From contig JAPPMA010000086.1 of NCBI GenBank assembly GCA_028819295.1, positions 25,380 to 67,518 of the forward strand: DNA of 42,139 nucleotides. Reading direction: 5' to 3'. The position numbers were made by a program, and so were the translations under genes. A model generated the notes under the pieces. That model made no database searches and was not told the DNA's origin. It was given only the letters and a program-made list of their open reading frames with translations. Source of the DNA: a bacterium (lineage in GTDB: Bacteria > Actinomycetota > Acidimicrobiia > Acidimicrobiales > Bin134). This document shows, piece after piece, positions 1-7,433 of the stretch (its first letter is position 1; each line of letters begins with the position of its first letter).

Positions 1-4
1 CTGG

Positions 5-47
5 GTCATCGGGGAGGTGGGGAGTCATCGGGGGCGTGCTGGGTCAT
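5..47. repeat. Degenerate 19-bp tandem repeat at the 3' end of the M20 gene
   Basis: The pentamer gtcat recurs at 5, 24 and 43 with partly conserved following bases (gtcatcgggg twice), giving a spacing of 19. The last copy contains the stop codon of the M20 gene. It is short and lies at the window edge, so chance is possible, but it fits the gene-border repeats seen elsewhere in the window. Confidence 0.35.
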
Positions 48-1255
48 TGCAGGCTGTGGGCCAGATCTTCGGCGGCCTGATCCAAGGCGCCGGGGTCCAA
101 CCACAGGTCGGCCACCGTCATGGCCATGATCTTCGCCCCGTCGAGCACCGCCTGATCACCGCTCTCCGATCTCGCATGGTGGGCGAATTCCGGGGTGTGG
201 ATGGCCACATCGTCGGGGGCCACCTTGATCATGGGGTGTATCGACGGCACCGCGTGGCTGACATTGCCCATGTCGGTGCTGCCCACCACTGCATACGACG
301 CTCGGGGTTCGTCCACCACTCTCCCGGCGGCAGCGGCATTCCGGGCGTAGAACTCCAGCATGGCCCGGCTGTTGATCATGTCGGCATAGATCGGCGCCTT
401 GCACCGGCACTCGATGTCGACACCGGCAGCGGTGGCGCCGGATTCAAGACAAGCCACAACTCTCTCCCGCAGCTCCGCGAGACTGTCGAGCTTCGGAGAC
501 CGGACATACCATTCCGCGGCGGCCTCGTGGGGAACGATGTTCGGCTTGTCGCCCGCTCGTGTGAAAATGCCGTGGATGCGCTCGTCGGGCCGTATGTGCT
601 GGCGGAGCGCGGCCACGTTCATGTACCCCAAGACCGCGCCGTCGAGGGCGTTTCGCCCCTTGTGGGGCGAGGCGGAAGCGTGGGCTGACTGGCCGGTGTA
701 GGTCACCTCCAACTGCTCCACTGCAATGGTGCTCATGGAGGTGAGCTCGTGGTTGGCAGGATGGACCATCATGGCCGCGCCAATGCCGTCAAAGGCGCCC
801 CGCTCCAGCATGAAGCACTTTCCGCCTCCGCCCTCTTCGGCGGGAGTTCCGATGATGCTGACGCGGCCACCGAGCTCATCGGCGAGGGCAGCCGCGGCCA
901 GCCCCGCCCCTAGCCCGGCTGCCGCGATCACGTTGTGGCCGCAGGCATGCCCGATTTCCGGCAGCGCGTCGTACTCGCAGATCACCGCAATATGAGGACC
1001 GGCTCTACCGGCTCGGGCGACAAACGCCGTGTCCAGGTCGAATGCCGAACGCTCCACTTCGAGCCCTTCGTCCTCCAAGACAGAGCAGAGCAGATCGTGG
1101 GCGGTGTGCTCCTCGAAGCACAGTTCCGGCGTTTCATGGATTTGATGGGAGACGTCGAGCAGGCGGGCCGCTCGGGCATCGACCTCCGAAGCCATCTGCT
1201 GTTTGGCCGCATCGGGGGTCACGGGGCGAATCCTAGTGACCCCGCCGCCGGTCAT
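44..1255 (-). CDS. M20 family metallopeptidase / amidohydrolase (PM20D2/ACY1L2-like)
   Basis: Predicted cytosolic zinc amidohydrolase of the M20 family, 403 residues, full length. Visible motifs are EYDALP followed by GHACGHN (residues 94-108), the GTPAEEGGGGK block with the Glu pair (137-146), an HPANH segment, and a late IHTPEFAHHA segment, as in the PM20D2/aminoacylase-1-like group that cleaves dipeptides or N-acyl amino acids. The dimerisation-domain segment with GQSAHAS is also present. The start used is ATG at 1255; internal ATGs (for example residue 21) are possible because the first 20 residues are not conserved. It lies 21 bp downstream of the lipid-kinase-like gene on the same strand, so it is probably the last gene of the tatB-tatC transcript. 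The substrate cannot be told from sequence. Confidence 0.9.
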   Translation of the reverse strand: MTGGGVTRIRPVTPDAAKQQMASEVDARAARLLDVSHQIHETPELCFEEHTAHDLLCSVLEDEGLEVERSAFDLDTAFVARAGRAGPHIAVICEYDALPEIGHACGHNVIAAAGLGAGLAAAALADELGGRVSIIGTPAEEGGGGKCFMLERGAFDGIGAAMMVHPANHELTSMSTIAVEQLEVTYTGQSAHASASPHKGRNALDGAVLGYMNVAALRQHIRPDERIHGIFTRAGDKPNIVPHEAAAEWYVRSPKLDSLAELRERVVACLESGATAAGVDIECRCKAPIYADMINSRAMLEFYARNAAAAGRVVDEPRASYAVVGSTDMGNVSHAVPSIHPMIKVAPDDVAIHTPEFAHHARSESGDQAVLDGAKIMAMTVADLWLDPGALDQAAEDLAHSLQ

Positions 1256-1276
1256 CGTGGTTCTGTTCGGCGACCG

Positions 1277-1888
1277 TTACACCACGACGGTGAGGGTGGC
1301 CGGCTCCACTCGGATCGAGAGATTGACGGCACGCCGCACCGGCAGTCCGTCCAACTCCACCATCAGCGGCCGCTCGAGCACCGTCTGGAAGGCGCCAGTG
1401 CGGTGGTAGCGGATACCGGGATGGGGCAGATGGTCTCCGGTGCCCACCCGGCGCCGGGCTCGCAGCCGGTCCCCGGCCGACAGCCGGCCTTGGGAGACGT
1501 CCAGCAGCCCATCGCCGGGGTGGGCTTTGGGACCCAGATTCCAGCTTCCCCGCCATGCGGCGTTCATGGCCACCAGCGCCTCCCCGGCCCACCCCCTCTG
1601 CCGGGCCACCAGATGAGCGCTGAACCAGAACAACCGACCGTCCAGCAGAACGGCGCCGACATCCACCTCGAACCGCCACGCCTCCGGTGAGCGGATGGCG
1701 TCGGCGTCGCCTCTGCCGCCCAGAGTGCGGCACAGATCGCCGCCCAGCAAACCCAGCTCGGGCAGCGGCCGGTTGGCCCGTCGGGCTTCTTCGATCAGGG
1801 CCCGGGCCTCGGCGTCGGTGCGAACCAGCACGCCGCTTGGCCCCAAGCCTCCTTGTTCCCCCCAATGCTCACCCCGTTGTATCGGCAT
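1277..1888 (-). CDS. Diacylglycerol/lipid kinase C-terminal-like protein, lacking most of the catalytic domain
   Basis: About 203 residues from ATG 1888; an in-frame ATG at 1918 is an alternative. Both starts overlap the 3' end of tatC, implying translational coupling. The C-terminal two thirds look like the beta-sandwich domain of YegS/DagK lipid kinases: a VDVGAVLLDGR strand, NAAWRGSWNLGPKAHPGDGLLDV, an R-rich loop, and a closing LDGLPVRRAVNLSIRVEP. The N-terminal part has only a remnant LLGGDLCRTLGG where the nucleotide-binding GGDGT would be expected, and the protein is about 90 residues shorter than a complete kinase. It is probably not an active kinase by itself. Family assignment comes from motif resemblance only. 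Confidence 0.6.
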   Translation of the reverse strand: MPIQRGEHWGEQGGLGPSGVLVRTDAEARALIEEARRANRPLPELGLLGGDLCRTLGGRGDADAIRSPEAWRFEVDVGAVLLDGRLFWFSAHLVARQRGWAGEALVAMNAAWRGSWNLGPKAHPGDGLLDVSQGRLSAGDRLRARRRVGTGDHLPHPGIRYHRTGAFQTVLERPLMVELDGLPVRRAVNLSIRVEPATLTVVV

Positions 1889-2720
1889 CGGCTTCCTCTC
1901 GGGCCTCTTGCCCCTCAATGCCTTGACGGCGCTGTTGTCGGGCTCGTATCCATCCGATGGCGATAGCCGCCTCGTAGAACAGGTACATGGGCACCGACAG
2001 CACCATCAGCGTGAACGGATCCCCGCTGGGGGTGATCACCGCCACCAGGGCCACGATGCCGACGATGGCGAAGCGCCGACCCCGGATCAGCTGGCGGTAG
2101 TGGACGATTCCGGCGAGCTGCAAGAACACCAGCAGGATGGGGAACTCAAAGCCGATCCCGAATGCGGCCATCATCTTGACCACGAACGACAGGTACTTGG
2201 CCGGGGAGAAGCCGGTCACCAAGTCCTCGCCCCCGATGGAGGCCAAGAAGTTCAGCGCTCGGGGGATGCTCCAATAGGCCAGGCCGGCCCCCAGTGCGAA
2301 CAGCAGGGCCCCGGCCACCGTGAACGCGGCGGCGTGTCGTCGTTCTCGGGGGTAGAGGCCGGGCTGAACGAACCTCCACACCTGCCACAGCACGACCGGA
2401 ATCGCCAGGGTCAACCCCCCGTACCCCGCCACGGTCAGCCGCACGGAGAACGGCTCCAGCGGGTCGAGCACCAGCAGCTCGCACCCTCCGAACAGGTTTT
2501 GTCTCGCCGCCTCCTCGCTCACTGCCTCATCGGGGACCACATCGCAGTACGGCGCCACCAGCCAGTCCAGTATCTGGGGGTAGAACACCCAGCAGACCAC
2601 CGCTCCGGCTGCAACGGCCAAGACGCACTTGATGAGCCGCACTCGCAACTCGGCCAAGTGCGCCATCAGGGGCATGTTCTCGTCGCCAGACCGGATGCGC
2701 CCCTCTCCCCTGTCGCTCAC
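1869..2720 (-). CDS. tatC: Sec-independent protein translocase TatC
   Basis: Polytopic inner-membrane component of the twin-arginine translocase; with TatA/TatB it recognises RR signal peptides and moves folded proteins outward. 283 residues. The N-terminus has the conserved HLAELRVRL motif, followed by hydrophobic segments consistent with six membrane spans. The P-x-E-x-F motif after the first periplasmic loop is present (LDPLEPFSVRL), and the FVQPGLYPRERR cytoplasmic loop and the ITPSGDPFT segment near the C-terminus are typical. The first periplasmic loop is longer than in E. coli. The tail is charged (RARQQRRQGIEGQEAREEA). The start at 2720 overlaps the end of tatB by 4 bp (ATGA), so the two are co-translated. 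Confidence 0.95.
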   Translation of the reverse strand: MSDRGEGRIRSGDENMPLMAHLAELRVRLIKCVLAVAAGAVVCWVFYPQILDWLVAPYCDVVPDEAVSEEAARQNLFGGCELLVLDPLEPFSVRLTVAGYGGLTLAIPVVLWQVWRFVQPGLYPRERRHAAAFTVAGALLFALGAGLAYWSIPRALNFLASIGGEDLVTGFSPAKYLSFVVKMMAAFGIGFEFPILLVFLQLAGIVHYRQLIRGRRFAIVGIVALVAVITPSGDPFTLMVLSVPMYLFYEAAIAIGWIRARQQRRQGIEGQEAREEADADTTG

Positions 2721-3007
2721 GGGCTGTTCTGCGATGGGTCGCCGGCCGTTTCGCCGGCCGTTTCGCCGGCCGTTTCGCCCTCCTGCCGGCTCTGTTCCAC
2801 CGCCAGTTCTCCCCGGCGTCGAGCCTCAGCCTCGATGGGCTCGTCCAGGGCGTTTTGCAGCTCCTGCTGGAATCCGGTGGAGATCCGCCGAACTTGGCGG
2901 ATGACGCTGCCAATCTGACGGGCCGCTCCCGGCAGCTTCTCCGGCCCCAGAACCACCAGGGCCACCACCACGATCACCGCCACTTCGGCCCATCCGAGGT
3001 TTCCCAC
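2717..3007 (-). CDS. tatB: Sec-independent protein translocase TatB/TatA-type subunit
   Basis: Small single-span translocase subunit, 96 residues, starting at GTG 3007. One N-terminal membrane helix (about residues 6-21) is followed by the hinge GPEKLP and an amphipathic helix. The Glu in GPEKLP is more typical of TatB than of TatA (which has FGxKKLP), but no second TatA/B gene is visible here, so it may serve both roles. The acidic C-terminal tail contains GETA repeated three times because of a 12-bp tandem repeat. The start lies 34 bp from the divergent glycerophosphodiesterase start, so its promoter must lie in that gap or within that gene. Confidence 0.9.
   Translation of the reverse strand: MGNLGWAEVAVIVVVALVVLGPEKLPGAARQIGSVIRQVRRISTGFQQELQNALDEPIEAEARRRGELAVEQSRQEGETAGETAGETAGDPSQNSP
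2741..2776. repeat. 12-bp tandem repeat, three copies, in the tatB 3' end
   Basis: gccggccgtttc is repeated perfectly at 2741, 2753 and 2765. It is in frame and encodes GETA three times in the TatB tail, about 20 bp before the overlapping tatC start. It belongs to the gene-border repeat pattern of this window. Confidence 0.95.
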
Positions 3008-3041
3008 GCTCCGAGGCTACCGCTCACATTCCCCAGCGGGG

Positions 3042-3824
3042 TTGTCCGAGCTTCTGTCGGCAGCGCAAGATGATCCGGTGGCACCCCGAATCCCACCCCT
3101 CCGGAAGCCTCCAATCGGATTCGCCCATCGAGGGGCCCGAGCCCACGAGCGCGAGAACACGCTGGCCGCGTTCAGCCGGGCGCTGGAGATGGGGGCTTCG
3201 GGCCTGGAGAGCGACGTGTGGGTGACCGCCGACAACCAGGCGGTGCTGGACCACGACGGATGGGTGCGCTCTGGCCGGCTGAGACGGCGGCGCCCCATTC
3301 CCGACTGCCGCCGAGACGAGCTGCCCGAGCACGTTCCCACCCTGGCGGAGCTGTACGACGCGTGCGGCGCCGATTTCGAGCTGTCGCTCGACCTCAAAGA
3401 CCCCGACGCGGCGCCCGCGGTGCTCGCGACCGTGGATGCCGCCGCGGCCCGCACCGGGCACTCGCTCCGCGAACGGCTCTGGCTGTGCCATCCCGACGTG
3501 GCCACCCTGGTCGGGCTGCGGGACCGGTGGCCCGATGTGCGCTTGTGCAACTCCACCCGGTTGAGCCGCATGAGCGGCGGGCCGGAGCGGCGGGCCGCCG
3601 TATTGGCCGAGGCCGCCATCGACTCCGTGAACCTCCACCAAACCGACTGGACCGGCGGCCTGGTCGCCCTGTTCCACCGGTTCGGGATCATGTGCTTCGG
3701 CTGGGATGCCCAGCAGCCCCGGGTTCTCAGCGAGCTGCTGGATATGGGCATCGACGCGGTGTACAGCGACCACGTCGATCGCATGGGAGACGCTCTGACA
3801 AGCTGGTACCCTGAGGAGCAATGA
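3042..3824 (+). CDS. Glycerophosphodiester phosphodiesterase family protein
   Basis: Hydrolyses glycerophosphodiesters to glycerol 3-phosphate and an alcohol. 260 residues from a TTG at 3042; GTG at 3078 is an alternative start because the first 20 residues are not conserved. The GDPD signature is clear: AHRGA (H29) followed by ERENTLAAF, the metal-binding ESD pair (E56, D58), and the second catalytic His in LDHD (H71). Late barrel elements are also visible: a CFGW strand and the closing GIDAVYSDHVDRM. No signal peptide or membrane anchor is seen, so it is probably cytoplasmic. The stop overlaps the start of the next gene by 4 bp (ATGA). The region encoding the first 14 residues is proline and acid rich. 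Confidence 0.88.
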   Translation: MSELLSAAQDDPVAPRIPPLRKPPIGFAHRGARAHERENTLAAFSRALEMGASGLESDVWVTADNQAVLDHDGWVRSGRLRRRRPIPDCRRDELPEHVPTLAELYDACGADFELSLDLKDPDAAPAVLATVDAAAARTGHSLRERLWLCHPDVATLVGLRDRWPDVRLCNSTRLSRMSGGPERRAAVLAEAAIDSVNLHQTDWTGGLVALFHRFGIMCFGWDAQQPRVLSELLDMGIDAVYSDHVDRMGDALTSWYPEEQ

Positions 3825-4687
3825 GCGAGGAAGCTGCATTCAACGAAGCCATCGCCATTCAGAACAAGAGTCCCTTCGTCCTCGTCGACGTCACCGCCAA
3901 GTACGGCAACGAGCATGTCGCCCTCGCCGGTGTCACCTGCCAGTTCGAGCACGGGACGTCCAGTGCCCTGGTCGGCGCCAACGGCTCGGGCAAGACCACC
4001 TTGTTGCGCTTGTTGTGCGGTCTCGCCCAACCCTCGGAGGGGCGGATCAGCCCAGATCCATCCGAGAAGACGGTGGCCTTGGTGGCCCAGCAGCATGGAC
4101 AGCGGGCGTGGATGCCGCTGACCGTTTCCAACGTCTTGCGGATGTCCCGCTTCCGGGATCGGGGTTTGGTCAAGCGCTTTCGGCCAATAGACCGGATCAT
4201 CATCGATGACGCGGCCGAGCGCCTCGAGGTGTCGGACTTGGGCAATCGCCAGTTTGGGGAGCTTTCGGGAGGCCAGCGCCAGCGGGTGATGGTAGCCCAG
4301 GCGCTGGCCCACGAAGCTGATGTGCTATTGATGGACGAGCCCATCACCGGCTTGGACATGCCCAGCCAGGAGACGATCCTCCGCATCATCGACGAGGAGC
4401 GCAGGCGTGGACGGATCGTGGTTGTCTCCACTCATCACATGGACGAAGCCGAGCTCTGCGACCAGGTGATCTTGTTGTCCAACCGGATAGTGGCCTCGGG
4501 TTCGCCCGGCGCGGTCCTGACCAACAAGAACCTGCAAGAGGCCTTCGGCCTCCGCATGGCCCACGGCGACGAAGACGACTGCGTGTTCCATGGCGAGCAC
4601 GACGGTCATGCCGACGGGGTGATCCACGTTTTCAGCGATCACGGCCACGGCCACGACCACGGCGCTAAACCCAAGACACGCCACTAG
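3821..4687 (+). CDS. ABC transporter ATP-binding protein, zinc/manganese type, with His-rich tail
   Basis: 288-residue ATPase subunit resembling ZnuC/AztA/MntB proteins. Visible elements are Walker A GANGSGKTT (52-60), signature LSGGQ (148-152), Walker B LLMDEP (169-174) and the switch His (H205 in STHHMDEAE). The C-terminal 35 residues hold about ten histidines with acidic residues, ending in GHGHDHG, a likely metal-binding extension. The gene overlaps the glycerophosphodiesterase by 4 bp. No permease or metal-binding solute receptor is adjacent: the next gene is lepB on the opposite strand, and the two stop codons overlap in a shared CTAG. Its partner permease must be elsewhere, or it has another role. 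Metal specificity is inferred from the tail and general resemblance. Confidence 0.85.
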   Translation: MSEEAAFNEAIAIQNKSPFVLVDVTAKYGNEHVALAGVTCQFEHGTSSALVGANGSGKTTLLRLLCGLAQPSEGRISPDPSEKTVALVAQQHGQRAWMPLTVSNVLRMSRFRDRGLVKRFRPIDRIIIDDAAERLEVSDLGNRQFGELSGGQRQRVMVAQALAHEADVLLMDEPITGLDMPSQETILRIIDEERRRGRIVVVSTHHMDEAELCDQVILLSNRIVASGSPGAVLTNKNLQEAFGLRMAHGDEDDCVFHGEHDGHADGVIHVFSDHGHGHDHGAKPKTRH

Positions 4688-5382
4688 AGCCGGCCGAACT
4701 CGGTGACCGGCCAGATGCGCAGGAAAGCGCGTCCCACGATTAGATGCTCGGAGATGGGGCCGAACGAACGGCTGTCGGTGGAGTTGGCCCGGTTGTCGCC
4801 CATGACGAACACCTCGCCCGCCCCGACCCGGCAGCCTTCATTCACAAGGGCGGCGCAATTGGGGGGCATCCCGCCCGTGGTGATGCCGGGCGACTCCAGA
4901 TAGGGCTCATGGAGAAGCCGGTCGTCGATGTACACGTGCCCTTCGACGAATTTGACCACCTCGCCGGGGAGGGCGATGACCCGCTTGATGAGGTCATCGG
5001 TTTGCCGGCCGCTCACTCCCTGCGGCCGCTCGAACACCACAAGGTCGCCGCGGTTGACGTCGTGGAGGTCGTAGCCCAGCTTGTTCACCAACACCCGGTC
5101 GCCGTTGCTCAAGGTGGGCTCCATGGAAGTGAAGCGGATGTAGTAGGCCTGAAAGAGCACCGCCCGCAACAGCAGGGCCAAGGCCAGTGCCCCGGCCAAA
5201 ACGGCCACCCACTCCACGGTTACCCGCAGGGCGGACTTTGCCTTCTTGGGCTCTGAGACATCCTGGTCCTCATCCCCGGCGCCTCCGACCCCGCCGGGGG
5301 GCGCCGGGAGGCTGCTCGCAGGGCCCGGGAAGCTGCCCTGTCGTTCCGCCTCGGCCGGGGCGGGCCGGTGCTCTTCGCTCAC
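4684..5382 (-). CDS. lepB: Signal peptidase I
   Basis: Membrane-bound leader peptidase that removes Sec and Tat signal peptides outside the membrane. 232 residues from GTG 5382, which overlaps the pafC stop by 4 bp (GTGA). Residues 1-50 form a Pro/acidic cytoplasmic region, and one membrane span lies at about 55-75. Catalytic Ser86 lies in FTSMEPTL, the general-base Lys133 in LIKRVIALPGE, and the box GDNRANSTDSRSFGPI (196-210) is complete. A longer open frame upstream exists but is out-of-frame read-through of pafC. Its position at the end of the proteasome/paf run, close to tatBC, puts protein export and quality-control genes together. Confidence 0.93.
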   Translation of the reverse strand: MSEEHRPAPAEAERQGSFPGPASSLPAPPGGVGGAGDEDQDVSEPKKAKSALRVTVEWVAVLAGALALALLLRAVLFQAYYIRFTSMEPTLSNGDRVLVNKLGYDLHDVNRGDLVVFERPQGVSGRQTDDLIKRVIALPGEVVKFVEGHVYIDDRLLHEPYLESPGITTGGMPPNCAALVNEGCRVGAGEVFVMGDNRANSTDSRSFGPISEHLIVGRAFLRIWPVTEFGRL

Positions 5383-6353
5383 GATGTCGCGGCCGTCTTC
5401 TCGTACCGGGCCAGGATCCGCTGAGCGGCGAGCCGTGCCTGGTCGACGGCCACCGGGGGGTCGGCATGGCGCAGTTCGGCCTGCGGTCCGAGTTGGAGGA
5501 GCAGCCGTTCCAGCCGGCCGATCTCGCTTACCGGCAAGGTGGCCTCGACCACTCCGTTGTCCAAGTACACCAGATCCTCTGTCGGGTACCGCTCCATCAC
5601 CCACGAAGCTGTCGGCGTCAGCCGCAGCACCACCCGGGGATCGGCTTGTCGGGGCTGGAACGCCGAGGGCATGCCCGTCTCGACGGGGGGGGTGAAGACA
5701 GCCTCGAGAACCTCCAGCGACCTGATCCGGTCGATGCGGAATATCCGAACCCCTCCCGCCTGCTGGCAGTGCCCCTGCACGTACCAGTTGCTCATTTCTG
5801 AGAACACCCGGTACGGGTGGATGACGCGATCGGATTCCTGGCCCCTTCCGAAACTGAAATAGCGGATCTTGACCCGGCGGCGGTCGGCGGCCGCCGCCAA
5901 CAGCGGCTCGACCCACTCGTCGGACGAGTCCCCCAGGCTGACGGCCAAATCCTCGCCAACGCTCACCCCCAGCCCGGCGGCCAGTTTGGCCAGCCCCCGG
6001 CTGAGCGGGCCATCGGGGTCGGCATCGGACAGGAGTGCCTTTCCGGCCCCGATCAGGCCAAGGGCCTGGCCGGGGGTGAGTCGGAGCGGGCGGGAGAAGT
6101 AGTCGGCGTTGCTGATCGCCACCCAGCCGCCGTTGTCATCCTCGTCCAAGCCCATGACAAAAATCAGCTCATCCGGGGTAAACGGATACAGGCCCACCAC
6201 AAACAGCACCCTGACCAGGTCTTCTCGCAACTCCTGCTCGGGATAGTCGAACCGATGGGCCACCTCGCTCAACTCGGCCCCGCCCTGCGACATAACCCAC
6301 GGGACCAGTTCCAGCATCCGCGTCAGTCGATCCCCCGCGCTCAGCCGGCTCAC
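5379..6353 (-). CDS. pafC: WYL-domain transcriptional regulator PafC
   Basis: 324 residues from GTG 6353, chosen because a strong purine-rich ribosome site (AGGGGGAG) lies about 8 bases upstream and the homologous region begins there. The N-terminal half carries winged-helix-like repeats (LSEVAHRFDYPEQELREDL), and the C-terminal half has the WYL domain with SNWYVQGHC and the RIFRIDRIRSLEVL strand. In mycobacteria PafB and PafC form a heterodimer that activates the RecA/LexA-independent DNA-damage response; the same role is inferred here. It follows pafB with a 58-bp gap and its stop overlaps the lepB start. Confidence 0.9.
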   Translation of the reverse strand: MSRLSAGDRLTRMLELVPWVMSQGGAELSEVAHRFDYPEQELREDLVRVLFVVGLYPFTPDELIFVMGLDEDDNGGWVAISNADYFSRPLRLTPGQALGLIGAGKALLSDADPDGPLSRGLAKLAAGLGVSVGEDLAVSLGDSSDEWVEPLLAAAADRRRVKIRYFSFGRGQESDRVIHPYRVFSEMSNWYVQGHCQQAGGVRIFRIDRIRSLEVLEAVFTPPVETGMPSAFQPRQADPRVVLRLTPTASWVMERYPTEDLVYLDNGVVEATLPVSEIGRLERLLLQLGPQAELRHADPPVAVDQARLAAQRILARYEKTAATS

Positions 6354-6411
6354 GCGCTCAACTCCCCCTGATTGGCGGCCGGGGGGCGAGGGGGCATTCC
6401 CCGATTCCCGC

Positions 6412-7377
6412 TCATCGGCCAAACCCTTCAAGCCAGGCCACCATGTCGTCCCGCAGCTCGGGGGGCCCGAGTATCTCGGCGTGCTCCAAGAACTCCAGGA
6501 CCAGGGACCGGAAGGCATCTGGGCTGCGTACCGGCACCTCGAACACCGCAGACCCGCCGGACTCCTTCTCAACGGGCTCCAGCCCGAGGCGGCGGGCAGC
6601 CCAATCCGCCTGGCCGGCGTCCACCCTCAGCCGGGCGGTCACCGCCGGGTCGGTTCCGAATTTCCACGGCTGGAGCGGAACCCAGCCCGCGGTGCCCTCG
6701 GGCTGCTCGAAGCCGCCGGGCCGGCCCAAAGCGACGTCGCCGTCGATCCGGTCTACCCGGAAGGTGCGCTTGTCGTCGCGGTCCTGGTCGTGGCCGACCA
6801 CATACCAGTGGCCCAGGTCGAAGGCCAGCGTCCACGGCTGAACCGAGCGGGGCTGCCCGCCGTAGGCGAATTGGGCCACCCTCTGCTCGGTGACGGCCCG
6901 GAAGAGATCGGCCAGCGCGGGATGGCCGGGCACCGAGGCCAGCTCGGCGTCGGTTCCCTCCCCTACCCGGCCGCCCAGCTTCCACAGTGCCTCTGATCCC
7001 GAGACCCCGTCAAAACGGACCGCGGTGGCCGCCCGGTGCAGGGCGGCCAGCTCGTCGGCCTCGAAGTCCATCTCCGGCAACGAGTACTCCTGTTTGCGGA
7101 TACGGTATCCCCAAGTGCCCCGTTCCTGGCCGGGAACCTGCCCGGAGATCACCGGGATGCCGACATCGGACAACTGGTTCATGTCGCGGTGGAACGCCCG
7201 CTTGGCCGCCGAGCTGTTCTCCGGATAGCCGGCCGAGTCCTCCCCACGGGCGATTCCCACCCTCTTGTGCAGTTCTTCGATGGAGAGGAAGCGAGAGGTG
7301 TCGATCAACGCGGCGATGAGCCGAAGCAAGCGCTCCAGCCTGACCTGCTCCGGCTTTCGGCGGTTCCCAGCGCCCAT
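6412..7377 (-). CDS. pafB: WYL-domain transcriptional regulator PafB
   Basis: 321 residues. The N-terminal winged helix-turn-helix (RLLRLIAALIDTSRFLSIEELHKRVG) is followed by the typical FHRDMNQLSDVGIPV block and a WYL domain with GHWYVVGHD and FRVDRI. It is the expected partner of PafC in DNA-damage gene activation. The start is ATG 7377. This ATG overlaps, as TGATG, the stop of an 18-residue mini-ORF that is a diverged duplicate of the pafB 5' end, and that mini-ORF in turn overlaps the pafA stop in the same way. Translation of pafB may therefore depend on reinitiation. Confidence 0.92.
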   Translation of the reverse strand: MGAGNRRKPEQVRLERLLRLIAALIDTSRFLSIEELHKRVGIARGEDSAGYPENSSAAKRAFHRDMNQLSDVGIPVISGQVPGQERGTWGYRIRKQEYSLPEMDFEADELAALHRAATAVRFDGVSGSEALWKLGGRVGEGTDAELASVPGHPALADLFRAVTEQRVAQFAYGGQPRSVQPWTLAFDLGHWYVVGHDQDRDDKRTFRVDRIDGDVALGRPGGFEQPEGTAGWVPLQPWKFGTDPAVTARLRVDAGQADWAARRLGLEPVEKESGGSAVFEVPVRSPDAFRSLVLEFLEHAEILGPPELRDDMVAWLEGFGR

Positions 7378-7424
7378 CAGCGCGCCGCCTCCATCGCCTG
7401 GCCTGCCTCCTGCTCCGGCTTTCG
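7344..7424. repeat. 16-bp direct repeat marking a diverged duplication of the pafB start
   Basis: The 16-mer cctgctccggctttcg occurs at 7344-7359 inside pafB and again at 7409-7424 between pafA and pafB. It encodes RKPEQ in both reading contexts (minus strand). The surrounding bases are partly similar, so this looks like an older tandem duplication of the pafB 5' end. Confidence 0.75.
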
Positions 7425-7433
7425 CCCGGTCAT
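7377..7433 (-). promoter_or_regulatory. 18-residue coupled mini-ORF between pafA and pafB
   Basis: Starting at ATG 7433 the minus strand encodes [18 protein letters not shown] and a stop. The start overlaps the pafA stop as TGATG and the stop overlaps the pafB start as TGATG. RKPEQ matches residues 7-11 of PafB, so the mini-ORF is a decayed copy of the pafB 5' end. A GGAGG sits about 10 bases before the pafB ATG, inside the mini-ORF. The sequence facts are direct; a regulatory role in reinitiation is inferred. Confidence 0.55.

Noticed and set aside
3017..4312. 431-residue minus frame opposite the glycerophosphodiesterase and ABC genes
   Set aside because: It is antisense to two clear enzymes, with low-complexity Ser/Arg composition.
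4684..5916. Long version of lepB with about 178 extra N-terminal residues
   Set aside because: The extra part is an out-of-frame reading of pafC; the GTG overlapping the pafC stop gives a normal-size signal peptidase.
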